Notes under the pieces: generated by a model
The model's input: the letters and a program-made list of their open reading frames with translations, nothing else
Databases searched by the model: none
What the model was told of the DNA's origin: nothing
Made by a program: the position numbers and the translations under genes
Shown here: positions 1-7,900 of the stretch, piece after piece
Layout of the letters: every line of letters begins with the position of its first letter
How positions within the stretch are numbered: position 1 is the stretch's first letter
Assembly: GCA_030754475.1 (NCBI GenBank)
Contig: JASMAE010000385.1
Span: 1 to 8,789, forward strand
Reading direction: 5' to 3'
Length of the DNA stretch: 8,789 nt
Source: Rhodospirillales bacterium
GTDB lineage: Bacteria; Pseudomonadota; Alphaproteobacteria; Rhodospirillales; JASLLV01

Positions 1-2
1 TT

Positions 3-722
3 CGGTTCGGCGTGCGCCTGCGCACCTATTTTTTCGCCGGCATCCTCGTGACGGCGCCCATCTCGATCACCTTCTACCTTGCGTGGTTGCTTATCAATTT
101 CGTCGACCGCAGGGTCACGCCGCTGATCCCGGAGCAATACAATCCCGAGAATTACCTGCCGTTCGGCATTCCGGGCCTCGGCGTCCTCATCATGTTCGTC
201 GGCCTGACCCTGATCGGCGCCGTGACGGCCGGGTTCGTCGGGCGATTTTGGATGAAGATCAGCGAGCGGTTGCTGAGCGGCATGCCCGTAATCCGCAACA
301 TTTACGCTACGATCAAACAGATCATCGAGACCATCGTCGCGCAGAAGTCGCGGGCGTTCCGCGAGGCCGTGCTCGTCGAATACCCAAGGCGCGGGATATG
401 GGCCGTCGGGTTCATCACCGGCAAGACCGAGGGCGAGGTTCAGAACCTGACCAAGGAGACGGTTACCAACGTGTTTCTGCCGACCACGCCCAACCCGACC
501 TCGGGGTTTCTCCTGTTCGTTCCGACGGAGGACCTGGTGCCGCTTTCCATGACCGTCGAGGAAGCCATCAAGATGGTGATCTCCGGCGGTATCGTCACGC
601 CTACCGACCAGCGGCCGAAGTCCGTGCGCGACGTTCCGGTGGTATCGGCCGCGGCCTTCGAAGAGGTGGATATTCTCCGCGGGCGCGGCGGCGCACCGGT
701 GCTTGCCGAGAAAAGCGAGTAG
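3..722 (+). CDS. DUF502 family inner-membrane protein (5' end probably outside window)
   Basis: A protein of the DUF502 family, found widely in bacteria and of unsettled function. Counting from the GTG at 12, one hydrophobic segment lies at about residues 6-30 (YFFAGILVTAPISITFYLAW) and a second at about 53-78, followed by a soluble C-terminal half. Typical family wording is visible: MPVIRNIYATIKQI (91-104) and TTPNPTSGFLLFVP (158-171). The GTG at 12 gives 236 residues, but the frame is open to the left edge (R-F-G before that GTG). Family members usually have some 10-20 residues before the RLRxYF motif, so the true start is probably upstream of the window. The tail after about residue 200 is polar and poorly conserved by eye. 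It converges with the MFS gene across a 312-base gap. Family assignment is firm; function is unknown. Confidence 0.9.
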   Translation, partial: RFGVRLRTYFFAGILVTAPISITFYLAWLLINFVDRRVTPLIPEQYNPENYLPFGIPGLGVLIMFVGLTLIGAVTAGFVGRFWMKISERLLSGMPVIRNIYATIKQIIETIVAQKSRAFREAVLVEYPRRGIWAVGFITGKTEGEVQNLTKETVTNVFLPTTPNPTSGFLLFVPTEDLVPLSMTVEEAIKMVISGGIVTPTDQRPKSVRDVPVVSAAAFEEVDILRGRGGAPVLAEKSE

Positions 723-732
723 GTCCAACCGG

Positions 733-759
733 CATTCAGGAATCGCACGACGCTGAATG
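733..759. other. hairpin just after the DUF502 gene
   Basis: A perfect 7-base inverted repeat, CATTCAG at 733-739 and CTGAATG at 753-759, with a 13-base loop. It begins 10 bases after the DUF502 stop. It could help end or stabilise that transcript, but the stem is not GC-rich and no run of T follows, so a rho-independent terminator call is not justified. Confidence 0.3.
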
Positions 760-912
760 TGTGGTTCTTGGGCCTCCAGCATTTTCGTGGTTGGAAGCCG
801 ATCGATGGCGAAGCGGGTGAACCGGGCGAGGCGCGGTGGTCCCGGATCGCGGTTGGTTTGCCCGGCAAGGTGGGCGTTGCGGGGCGTCGTATTCATCCTC
901 ATCGCAAGCGCG

Positions 913-931
913 ATCATCGGAACCCGATGAT
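913..931. terminator. possible bidirectional 3' hairpin between convergent genes
   Basis: A perfect 8-base inverted repeat, ATCATCGG at 913-920 and CCGATGAT at 924-931, with a 3-base loop (AAC). It lies 190 bases past the DUF502 stop and 103 bases past the MFS stop, so both convergent transcripts could fold it. Neither strand has a T-tract after the stem. It may be a 3'-end protecting structure rather than an intrinsic terminator. Confidence 0.3.
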
Positions 932-1034
932 GAGACGATACGAACCCTGCGGACGGTGTAAGGGCGACGATCGCTCGCAGCTAACCCCGGGCCGGGCCGC
1001 GTTCGTCCTCGACCGGCCACGGCGCAAGCGATGG

Positions 1035-2240
1035 CTATCGTGTTCCGAACCGCAACCTTGCGAGCAGAACCAACAGGGCGCCGCACACGCCGGTCAACAC
1101 GGTGAGCGACGCCGAGAAACCTCCGGCGACATCCGATAGCGCCCCGACGCTCAAGGGCCCCAAGACGCCGCCGATCTCGGATGCGGCGAAGAACAAGCCT
1201 CCGGCGGATCCTACGCTTCGCGAATCCACCTCGCGGGTTTCCATCAGGATCAGCACCGCGATGATGGTCATCGATCCACGGGTCATCCCCTGGAGGACGA
1301 GGCCGGCGGCGAGCACGGGTCCGGCCGCAGTTTGTATCAGCAACGTGGCGACGGCGGCGCATGCGAAGAGGGTGCCCAAGATGGCGATGCGCCGGCTCGG
1401 AATCGCCAGACGCGGCACGATCAACGAACCTGCGATGCTGACCGCGATCGGAATCGAGGCCCAATACCCGGCCGCCGCGGCGTCCATCCCTTTGCCGCGC
1501 AGGATCTCGGGCAACCAATGGCCGAGCCCGTGGTTGTAGAAGAAAATGCAGATGCCCATCAGAAGCACGGTCCGAACGGGGCCAATGCGGACGAGTTCGC
1601 GGAACACGCGGAGCGAGGATCGGCCCGGCTCGGCAGCAAGACCGGCGTCGGCGGCCCGGCGTGCGCCACCTGCACTAACCGCCAGCCAGACCACTCCGGA
1701 GGCGAGCGTGATGCCGGCGTAGGCCAGCATGACGACCCGCCAGTTCCCACCCGCCAGCGGCATGGCCAGGCCGTTGGTGGCTGCCAGCGCCACCACGCTT
1801 CCAGCCGCCTGGCCGGTGACGAATATTCCCATGGCGAGGCCCCGTTCCTTGCCCTCGAACCAAAGGCTGATCAGCTTGGGCCCGCCGATCGAAACCAGCG
1901 GGCCGCCGAGCCCAAAGACGGCGACGGCGAGGAACAGGCTCATGTGCCCGGCCGAAACACTTCGCAGCACGCCCGATGTCCCGATGATGATCGTGGCAAG
2001 GACCAACGCGTGGCGCGGGCCGATGCGGTCCAACAGCGCCCCGCAAGGGATCGCCGAGACGATGTAGACCAGCTGCCACGCCCCGAGGATGCTTCCCATG
2101 GCCGAGTGGCTCAGACCGAGCTCGCGCGCGACCGGGTTCACCAGCGGCGCCATGGCTGCGACGGTCAGGCCGAAACAGAAATAAACCAGCGACGCGCCGG
2201 CAAGCATCGCCCAGCGGAAGGAGTGCGTGGCCGGCGTCAT
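1035..2240 (-). CDS. major facilitator superfamily (MFS) transporter, substrate unknown
   Basis: A 401-residue inner-membrane transporter, the usual size for a 12-helix MFS carrier that moves small solutes by uniport, symport or antiport. Hydrophobic helices run through the whole length in two halves, separated by a charged cytoplasmic loop at about 191-218. The loop between helices 2 and 3 carries motif A as GALLDRIGPRHAL (67-79). A weaker second-half counterpart (PRLAIPSRRIAIL, about 276-288) lies between helices 8 and 9. Wording such as GHWLPEILRGKGMDAAAAGYW (split here at 240-260) recalls the CynX/NimT-like MFS group, but the substrate cannot be read from sequence. The ATG at 2240 is preceded on the minus strand by GGGGAC, 8 bases upstream, a plausible ribosome binding site. 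The gene lies 96 bases downstream of recG on the same strand, so read-through from recG is possible. It converges with the DUF502 gene. Confidence 0.9.
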   Translation of the reverse strand: MTPATHSFRWAMLAGASLVYFCFGLTVAAMAPLVNPVARELGLSHSAMGSILGAWQLVYIVSAIPCGALLDRIGPRHALVLATIIIGTSGVLRSVSAGHMSLFLAVAVFGLGGPLVSIGGPKLISLWFEGKERGLAMGIFVTGQAAGSVVALAATNGLAMPLAGGNWRVVMLAYAGITLASGVVWLAVSAGGARRAADAGLAAEPGRSSLRVFRELVRIGPVRTVLLMGICIFFYNHGLGHWLPEILRGKGMDAAAAGYWASIPIAVSIAGSLIVPRLAIPSRRIAILGTLFACAAVATLLIQTAAGPVLAAGLVLQGMTRGSMTIIAVLILMETREVDSRSVGSAGGLFFAASEIGGVLGPLSVGALSDVAGGFSASLTVLTGVCGALLVLLARLRFGTR

Positions 2241-2336
2241 TCGCGGGTGTCCCCGTGTCCGATCAATACACCGATCGCCCGGAACAGGAACGCGAACGGC
2301 GAACGAAGCAAGCGAGTCGTCTTCACGCGCCGGACC

Positions 2337-4418
2337 CTAACCGGATCGCAGGAAGCGGACCGCGGCGTCGCGCTCGAAGAGATAGAGCAGAACTCTCAGG
2401 GAGCGCCCGCGCGGACCCTCGAGCCCGGCATCGGACTCGACGATCATCCGGGCGTCGTCTCGCGCTATGCTGAGGATGTCCGCGTGAACGGCCAGATCCG
2501 CCATAGTGAATTCCGGAACTCCGCTCTGGCGCGTGCCGAGAAGCTCGCCCGCGCCCCGAAGGCGCAAATCCTCCTCGGCGATACGGAACCCGTCTTCGGT
2601 CTCGCGCAAGATGTTCAGTCGCGCGCGCGCAGCTTGCGTGAGGGGAGGGGCGTACAGCAACAGGCAGCTCGACGGCTTGTCGGCCCGACCGACGCGGCCG
2701 CGCAACTGGTGAAGCTGTGCCAGCCCGAACCGTTCGGCGTGCTCGACGACCATGATGGTCGCGCTGACGACGTCGATGCCGACCTCGATCACGGTGGTGG
2801 CGACGAGGACATCGACGGGCCCGTCGGCGAAGGCGGCCATAACCGCGTCCTTCTCGGCTGCCTTCATGCGTCCGTGCACGAGGCCGACGCGCGCGCCAAA
2901 TAGCTGCTCGAGGTGTTGGTAGCGCTCTTGCGCCGCGGCCACGTCGAGGGCTTCCGATTCCTCTACCAAAGGGCAGACCCAGTACACCTTGGCGCCGTCC
3001 GCGAGCGCGCGCGAGATCGCGGACACGACCGCGTCGAGGCGCTGAATGGGCATCGCGCGAGTCTCGACGGGCCGCCGACCGGCGGGCTTCTCCGTGAGCC
3101 TCGAGACATCGATGTCGCCATAGGCGGTCAGCATCAGGGTTCGCGGAATGGGTGTCGCGGTCATCACCAGGAGATCGGCTCCGCCCCCTTTTTGGGCCAG
3201 ATGGAGGCGCTGATGAACGCCGAACCGATGCTGTTCGTCGACGACCGCCACGGCCAGATCGCGAAACGCCACGTCGTCCTGGAAAAGCGCGTGGGTTCCG
3301 ATCGCCAGCGCCGCATCGCCGCTTGCCAGCTTCGCGAGCACGCGCTCCCGGTTGCGGCCCTTCTCGCGGCCCGTGAGAAGAACCGTCTCGATGCCGGCCG
3401 CTTCGGCAAGCGGGGTGATGGTGGCCAGATGCTGGCGCGCGAGGATCTCGGTTGGGGCCATAAGAGCCGCCTGGGCGCCGGTCTCCACCGCGTTCAGCAT
3501 GGCGAGCAGCGCGACCACGGTCTTGCCGCTGCCGACGTCGCCCTGAAGCAGCCTCAGCATCCGGTGCTCGCTCTTCTGATCGGCGGCGATCTCGGCCTGC
3601 GTCGCCTCCTGCGATCGCGTCAGCGGAAACGACAGCGCCTCGCGGACGCGGGCGCGTAGGCGTCCGTCGCCGTCGATACGGCGCCCCGGAACGCGGCGGG
3701 TGTGGGCCCGCACCAAGGCGAGGGCGAGTTGGTTGGCAAGCAGTTCGTCGTAAGCGAGCCGCAAGCGCGCCGGCGCCAAGGGATCGAGCGCGGCTTCGTC
3801 TTCCGGTGCGTGCGCTTCGATCAACGCCTCGCGCCAGGTTTTCCAACCTGCGCGGGCGAGGGTGTGCGGCTCGATCCACTCGGGCAGGTCCGGGGCGCGG
3901 GCGACCGCCTCGCCGATGACCTTGCCGAGGACCCTGAGGCTCAATCCGGCGGTCAGCGCGTACACCGACTCCACGGCGGCGAGCTTCTGGCTTTCGCCCG
4001 CCGTTCCCACGTGATCGGGATGTGTCATCTGAACCTCGCGCCCGAAATACTCGATCGTGCCGCTCACGATGCGGGTTTCGCCCACGGGCAGGATCCGCAG
4101 TAGGTATTCCGACCGCGCATGGAAGAACACGAGCGCGATCGAGCCCGTTTCGTCGAAGCACAGCACCTTGTAGGGCTGGCGCCGGTTGCGGGGCACAAGG
4201 TGGCGATCCACGGTCACGGTCAGGGTCGCGACGGCGCCGGCCCGCGCCTCGGCGATCAACGGCGTGTAGCGACGGTCGATGAGACCCGTCGGCAGGTGCC
4301 AAAGAAGATTGGCCACGCGCGCGCCCGCGACGCGTTCGATCAGTGCCGCGATGCGCGGTCCCACGCCCGCCAGTGATGTCACCGGGGCGAAGAGGGGGAA
4401 GAGGGATTCCGGGCGCAT
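2337..4418 (-). CDS. recG: ATP-dependent DNA helicase RecG
   Basis: RecG is a monomeric SF2 double-strand DNA translocase that reverses stalled replication forks and branch-migrates Holliday junctions and R-/D-loops. From the ATG at 4418 it has 693 residues, the usual length. Visible features in order: an N-terminal helix-hairpin-like start (TSLAGVGPRIAALIE); the OB-fold wedge domain (about 60-140); Walker A GDVGSGKT (293-300); the DEQH box (394-397) followed by RFG; motif III TATPIPRT (420-427); TTVIEVGIDV (541-550); motif VI QLRGRVGR (571-578); and the TRG translocation motif region (about 600-633, ending in LRLRGAGELLGTRQSG). All catalytic motifs are intact. The frame extends to a TTG at 4448, adding ten proline-rich residues. 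I prefer 4418 because family members normally begin with an MRPE-FPLFAPV-type sequence. It is divergent from sdhE-mfd, and the shared 222-base upstream region contains two palindromic repeats. Confidence 0.97.
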   Translation of the reverse strand: MRPESLFPLFAPVTSLAGVGPRIAALIERVAGARVANLLWHLPTGLIDRRYTPLIAEARAGAVATLTVTVDRHLVPRNRRQPYKVLCFDETGSIALVFFHARSEYLLRILPVGETRIVSGTIEYFGREVQMTHPDHVGTAGESQKLAAVESVYALTAGLSLRVLGKVIGEAVARAPDLPEWIEPHTLARAGWKTWREALIEAHAPEDEAALDPLAPARLRLAYDELLANQLALALVRAHTRRVPGRRIDGDGRLRARVREALSFPLTRSQEATQAEIAADQKSEHRMLRLLQGDVGSGKTVVALLAMLNAVETGAQAALMAPTEILARQHLATITPLAEAAGIETVLLTGREKGRNRERVLAKLASGDAALAIGTHALFQDDVAFRDLAVAVVDEQHRFGVHQRLHLAQKGGGADLLVMTATPIPRTLMLTAYGDIDVSRLTEKPAGRRPVETRAMPIQRLDAVVSAISRALADGAKVYWVCPLVEESEALDVAAAQERYQHLEQLFGARVGLVHGRMKAAEKDAVMAAFADGPVDVLVATTVIEVGIDVVSATIMVVEHAERFGLAQLHQLRGRVGRADKPSSCLLLYAPPLTQAARARLNILRETEDGFRIAEEDLRLRGAGELLGTRQSGVPEFTMADLAVHADILSIARDDARMIVESDAGLEGPRGRSLRVLLYLFERDAAVRFLRSG

Positions 4419-4460
4419 CGGCGGGGCGGGCTGACATCTCCGCGGCAAGGTTCTATATCC

Positions 4461-4524
4461 TAAACCAGATCGTGGTCGGTCGGAATCGTCACTGGCGACC
4501 CGCCGACCACGTGAATCTGGTCTA
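4461..4524 (-). repeat. 64-base palindromic repeat, copy 1
   Basis: An imperfect palindrome whose outer arms are TAAACCAGAT (4461-4470) and ATCTGGTCTA (4515-4524), pairing at 9 of 10 positions. The pairing continues inward as CGTGGTCGG (4471-4479) with CCGACCACG (4503-4511), leaving a 3-base bulge (TGA, 4512-4514) in the right arm. Read on the minus strand it aligns without gaps to copy 2 at 38 of 64 positions, with the agreement concentrated in the two arms (17 of the first 21 bases). It starts 42 bases upstream of the recG ATG, so any recG promoter must lie in or beside it. It resembles the dispersed intergenic palindromes (REP- or MITE-like) of proteobacteria, but genome copy number is not visible here. 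Confidence 0.75.
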
Positions 4525-4535
4525 TCTTATTGAAA

Positions 4536-4599
4536 TAGAGCGGATTCACGCGATCGATTTGAACCGCGACGCAGTTCCCATCAACCGCAATCCGCTCTA
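4536..4599 (+). repeat. 64-base palindromic repeat, copy 2
   Basis: The second copy has perfect 11-base terminal inverted repeats, TAGAGCGGATT (4536-4546) and AATCCGCTCTA (4589-4599), around a 42-base centre that is itself not clearly paired. It is inverted relative to copy 1, with an 11-base AT-rich spacer (4525-4535) between them. The conserved parts shared with inverted copy 1 are TAGA at the start, GATTCACG at repeat positions 8-15 and TCG at 19-21. GAAA occurs immediately on both sides (4532-4535 and 4600-4603), a possible 4-base target duplication. It lies 41 bases upstream of the sdhE start. Confidence 0.75.
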
Positions 4600-4640
4600 G
4601 AAACACGAGAAGGGCGCCAAACGCGGGATCGGAAATATTC

Positions 4641-4898
4641 GTGAGCTTGGACGTTCGCCGAAAACGACTGCTCTTTCGGGCGTGCCACCGCGGAACGCGC
4701 GAGATGGAGTTCATGCTCGGACGCTTCGCCGAAGGACACGTGGCCGACCTCAACGATGACCAGCTGGATCGGCTCGAATCCCTGATCGAAGAGTGCGACG
4801 CCGACTTGTTCGGCTGGATTTCCGCCAAGACACCGGTCCCCGTCACCCACGATCACGACGTCCTGCGCCTGATCAAAAAGTTTAATAAATACCTATAA
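4641..4898 (+). CDS. sdhE: SdhE, FAD assembly factor for succinate dehydrogenase (DUF339 / Sdh5 family)
   Basis: A small cytoplasmic protein of 85 residues, the normal length for the family, which promotes covalent attachment of FAD to the SdhA subunit of succinate dehydrogenase and related flavoproteins. The diagnostic RGxxE motif is present as RGTREMEFMLG (17-27), followed by the conserved acidic DADLFGWI segment (53-60). The start is a GTG at 4641 with only a weak purine-rich stretch (GGATCGGAAA) upstream; no in-frame ATG fits the family N-terminus. The stop TAA (4896-4898) is followed at once by TAG, and the mfd start lies only 4 bases further on, so the two genes are probably co-transcribed and translationally coupled. 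Neighbouring recG on the other strand is the usual alphaproteobacterial arrangement. The older name YgfY also applies to this family. Confidence 0.93.
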   Translation: MSLDVRRKRLLFRACHRGTREMEFMLGRFAEGHVADLNDDQLDRLESLIEECDADLFGWISAKTPVPVTHDHDVLRLIKKFNKYL

Positions 4899-4902
4899 TA
4901 GA

Positions 4903-7900
4903 TTGAAACAAATAGTTAAATCGTTGCGGCGCTCCGGGCGTTTCACGGTTTGCGGCGCGCCCGAGGGGTTCGACGCCGTCCTTCTTGGACGCTGGGCCGA
5001 GGAAGCGCTCGCAGACCGAGGCGGAACGGCGCAGAGCGGCGCTGATCTGGTGTTCGTCGCCCGCGACGACGTTCGCGCGGCGCAAACGCTGGAGGCGATG
5101 CGGTTCTTTGCGCCCGCGCTCGAGGCCGTCTTCGTTCCCGCCTGGGACTGTCTTCCGTACGACCGCGTCTCGCCACGCGCGGACATCGTGAGCCGGCGCA
5201 TCCAAGCCCTGACTACGTTGCTTGATGCGCGCCCCGAGGGCGTCCCGCGGGTGGCCGTGACGACAGTCTCGGCGGTCCTGCAACGGGTTCCGCCGCGGGC
5301 GTGGTTCTCGGGAAAGGTCCGGCGCGCCGCGTCCGGCGAGCCGCTGGAACCGGGCGAGCTGGTTGCGTTCCTTGGAGACAGTGGATACCGCGCCTCGGAA
5401 ATGGTCATGGAACCCGGCGAATTCGCCGTGCGCGGCGGGATCGTCGATGTGTTCGCGCCGGGCCAAGACGCGCCGGTGCGCCTCGATTTCTTCGGCGACG
5501 AGCTCGAAGAAATCCGCGTCTTCGACGCGACAACCCAAACCACGACGGGCCAGCTGGACTCCATCATGCTCAAGCCGGTCAGCGAGTTCGCGATGGACGA
5601 AAGCGCGGTGACGCGTTTTCGCGAAGGCTACCGCGTCGTGTTCTCCACGGCGGGTACGAGCGATCCCCTCTATACGGCCGTTTCCGCCGGAAGACGGCAT
5701 CTCGGGATGGAGCACTGGCTGCCGCTCTTTCACGAACGCCTCGAATCGCTTTTCGATTATCTGGCTGACGCGCCGGTCGTGTTCGACTACCAGGCGGACG
5801 AGGCCTGCGCCGCGCGGTTCGCGCTGATCGACGAGTACTATCACGCACGGCAGCGCTGTGACGGCGACGCGGCGCACGGGCTGTCCGCCTATCGGGCGCT
5901 ACCGCCGGACCGGCTCTATCTCGGGCCGAGCGAATGGGACGAATTGGCGGCTCGGGTTCCTTGCGTGTGGCTTTCGCCCTTCGCTGTGCCCGAAGAAGAG
6001 GGCGTGGTGGTCGACGCCGGCGGGCGGCCGGGCAAGGATTTCGCCGAGGCACGCGTCACCCCCGGCGTCAACCTGTTCGACGCGCTCGGCGAGCACGTGA
6101 AAGCGGAGGCCGCCGACGGCCGACGGGTGATCCTGTTCGCCCATACCGTCGGATCGGCGCAGCGGCTGCGCTCCGTCCTCGGCGACCACGGCCTCGGGCG
6201 CATCCAGGAGGTGTCGGACTGGGCCGCGGCCGAGGGTCTCGGCGACGGGGGCGTTCTGGCGCTTGCCGTCGTTGGCCTCGATCGCGGATTCACGACCCCG
6301 AGCCTCGCCGCGATCGCCGAACAGGATATCCTCGGCGAACGCCTCGCCCGACGGACGCCGCCCAAGAGCCTCATGCCCGAGAACGTCATCGCCGAGGCCT
6401 CGTCGCTCGCCCAAGGCGACCTCGTGGTTCATGTGGACCACGGGATCGGCCGCTACGAAGGACTTGCGACCATCGAAGTCGCGGGCGCCCCACACGACTG
6501 CCTTCACGTCCATTACGCGGGCGAAGACAAGCGGGTCTGGCCGGTGGAGACCATCGCGATGCTGTCGCGCGACGGCTCGGACCGGGGCGGGGTATCGCTT
6601 GACCGTTTGGGCGGCGCGGCGTGGCAGGCGCGCAAATCGCGCATGAAGAAGCGGATCCGCGACATGGCCGAGGAGCTGATCAAGGTGGCGGCCAAACGCG
6701 CCGTGGACCCGGCGCCTCGGATCCCGCGATCCGACGAAGCCTTCGATGAATTCTGCGCCCGCTTTCCGTACGATGAGACCGAAGACCAGTCCCGCGCCAT
6801 CGACGAAACGCTCGCCGGACTCGAGAGCGGAATCACCATGGACCGGCTGATCTGCGGCGACGTCGGCTTCGGCAAGACAGAGGTGGCGCTCCGCGCCGCG
6901 TTCGTCACCGTCATGGCGGGCAAGCAAGTCGCGGTCGTCGTCCCGACCACGTTGCTCGCTCGCCAGCATCACATGACGTTCGTCGACCGGTTCGCGCACC
7001 ATCCGGTGCGTGTCGAGCAACTGTCCCGCCTCGTTTCCGCAAAGCGCTCGAAGGAAGTGCGCGCGGGCATCGCCGACGGCACCGTGGATATCGCCATCGG
7101 GACGCACGCGCTGCTCGCCGACGGAATCCGCTTTAGCGATCTCGGGCTCCTCGTCGTCGACGAGGAGCAACACTTCGGCGTCACCCACAAGGAGAAGCTG
7201 AAGAAGATCAAGGCGGGCGTCCACGTGGCCACGCTGACCGCGACACCCATTCCGCGGACGCTTCAGATGGCGCTCGCAGGGGTTCGCGACCTGAGCATGA
7301 TCGCGACGCCGCCGGTCGACAGGCTGGCGGTGCGTACGTTCGTGTTGCCGTACGATCCGGTGGTCGTCCGCGAGGCGATCTTGCGTGAACGCGAGCGCGG
7401 CGGACAGACCTTTTACGTCTGCCCCCGCATCAAAGACATCGACCGCATCGCCGGCTCGCTTCGCGGCCTCGTGCCGGAAGTCGATCTGGTGACCGCCCAC
7501 GGCCGCATGGCGCCGCGGCAACTCGAGGACGCCATCGCCGGCTTCTACGACGGCGCCCACGACGTCTTGCTCTCCACCAACATCATCGAATCGGGGCTCG
7601 ATCTGCCGGCGGTGAACACCATCGTCATCCACCGGGCCGATTTGTTCGGCCTGGCCCAGCTCTACCAGCTACGCGGGCGTGTCGGGCGCGCGAAGATCAG
7701 GGCGTATGCGTACCTGACGTTGCCGCCCGGAAAGGAGCTTTCGCGGGCGGCGACGCGCCGGCTCGAGGTGATGCAGACGCTCGATTCACTGGGCGCCGGA
7801 TTCACGTTGGCGAGTTACGATCTCGACATCCGCGGCGCCGGCAACCTGCTGGGGGCCGAGCAATCGGGGCATATTCGCGAGGTCGGCATCGAGCTCTACC

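Larger units (their letters stand above)
723..1034. other. gene-free convergent intergenic region
   Basis: No convincing gene lies between the stops of the DUF502 gene and the MFS gene. The open frames crossing it (for example + from 759 and - from 868) give arginine- and proline-rich translations typical of antisense or out-of-frame GC-rich DNA and resemble no family I recognise. The stretch holds two perfect inverted repeats, listed separately, and no T-tract that would mark a standard intrinsic terminator. It may be decayed former coding sequence, but no recognisable remnant remains. Confidence 0.6.

Noticed and set aside
841..862. Possible fourth repeat copy (ATCGCGGT, shared with the partial copy near 8493-8500)
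   Set aside because: Only an 8-base core is shared; the terminal TAGA and the rest of the arm do not match, so chance is the better explanation.
1332..2903. 523-codon open frame on + running antisense to the MFS and recG genes
   Set aside because: Its translation is rich in R, G, D, Q and H with no recognisable domain and spans two well-supported genes on the opposite strand. It is a GC-rich antisense shadow.
2323..4437. 704-codon open frame on - overlapping recG in another frame
   Set aside because: The translation is arginine- and glycine-rich noise, while the recG frame carries every helicase motif over the same bases.
4419..4448. TTG at 4448 as the recG start (703 residues)
   Set aside because: It adds ten proline-rich residues not expected in the family. 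The ATG at 4418 gives the common MRPE-like N-terminus and the usual 693-residue length. I cannot exclude the longer form.
4343..4846. Short open frames on both strands crossing the repeat region (for example + to 4600 and - to 4460)
   Set aside because: They read through the palindromic repeats and the recG or sdhE coding sequence, have no plausible start context and no recognisable product.
5899..7632. 577-codon open frame on - opposite mfd
   Set aside because: It lies wholly inside mfd, has a low-complexity charged translation and no family resemblance; it is an antisense shadow of biased codon use.
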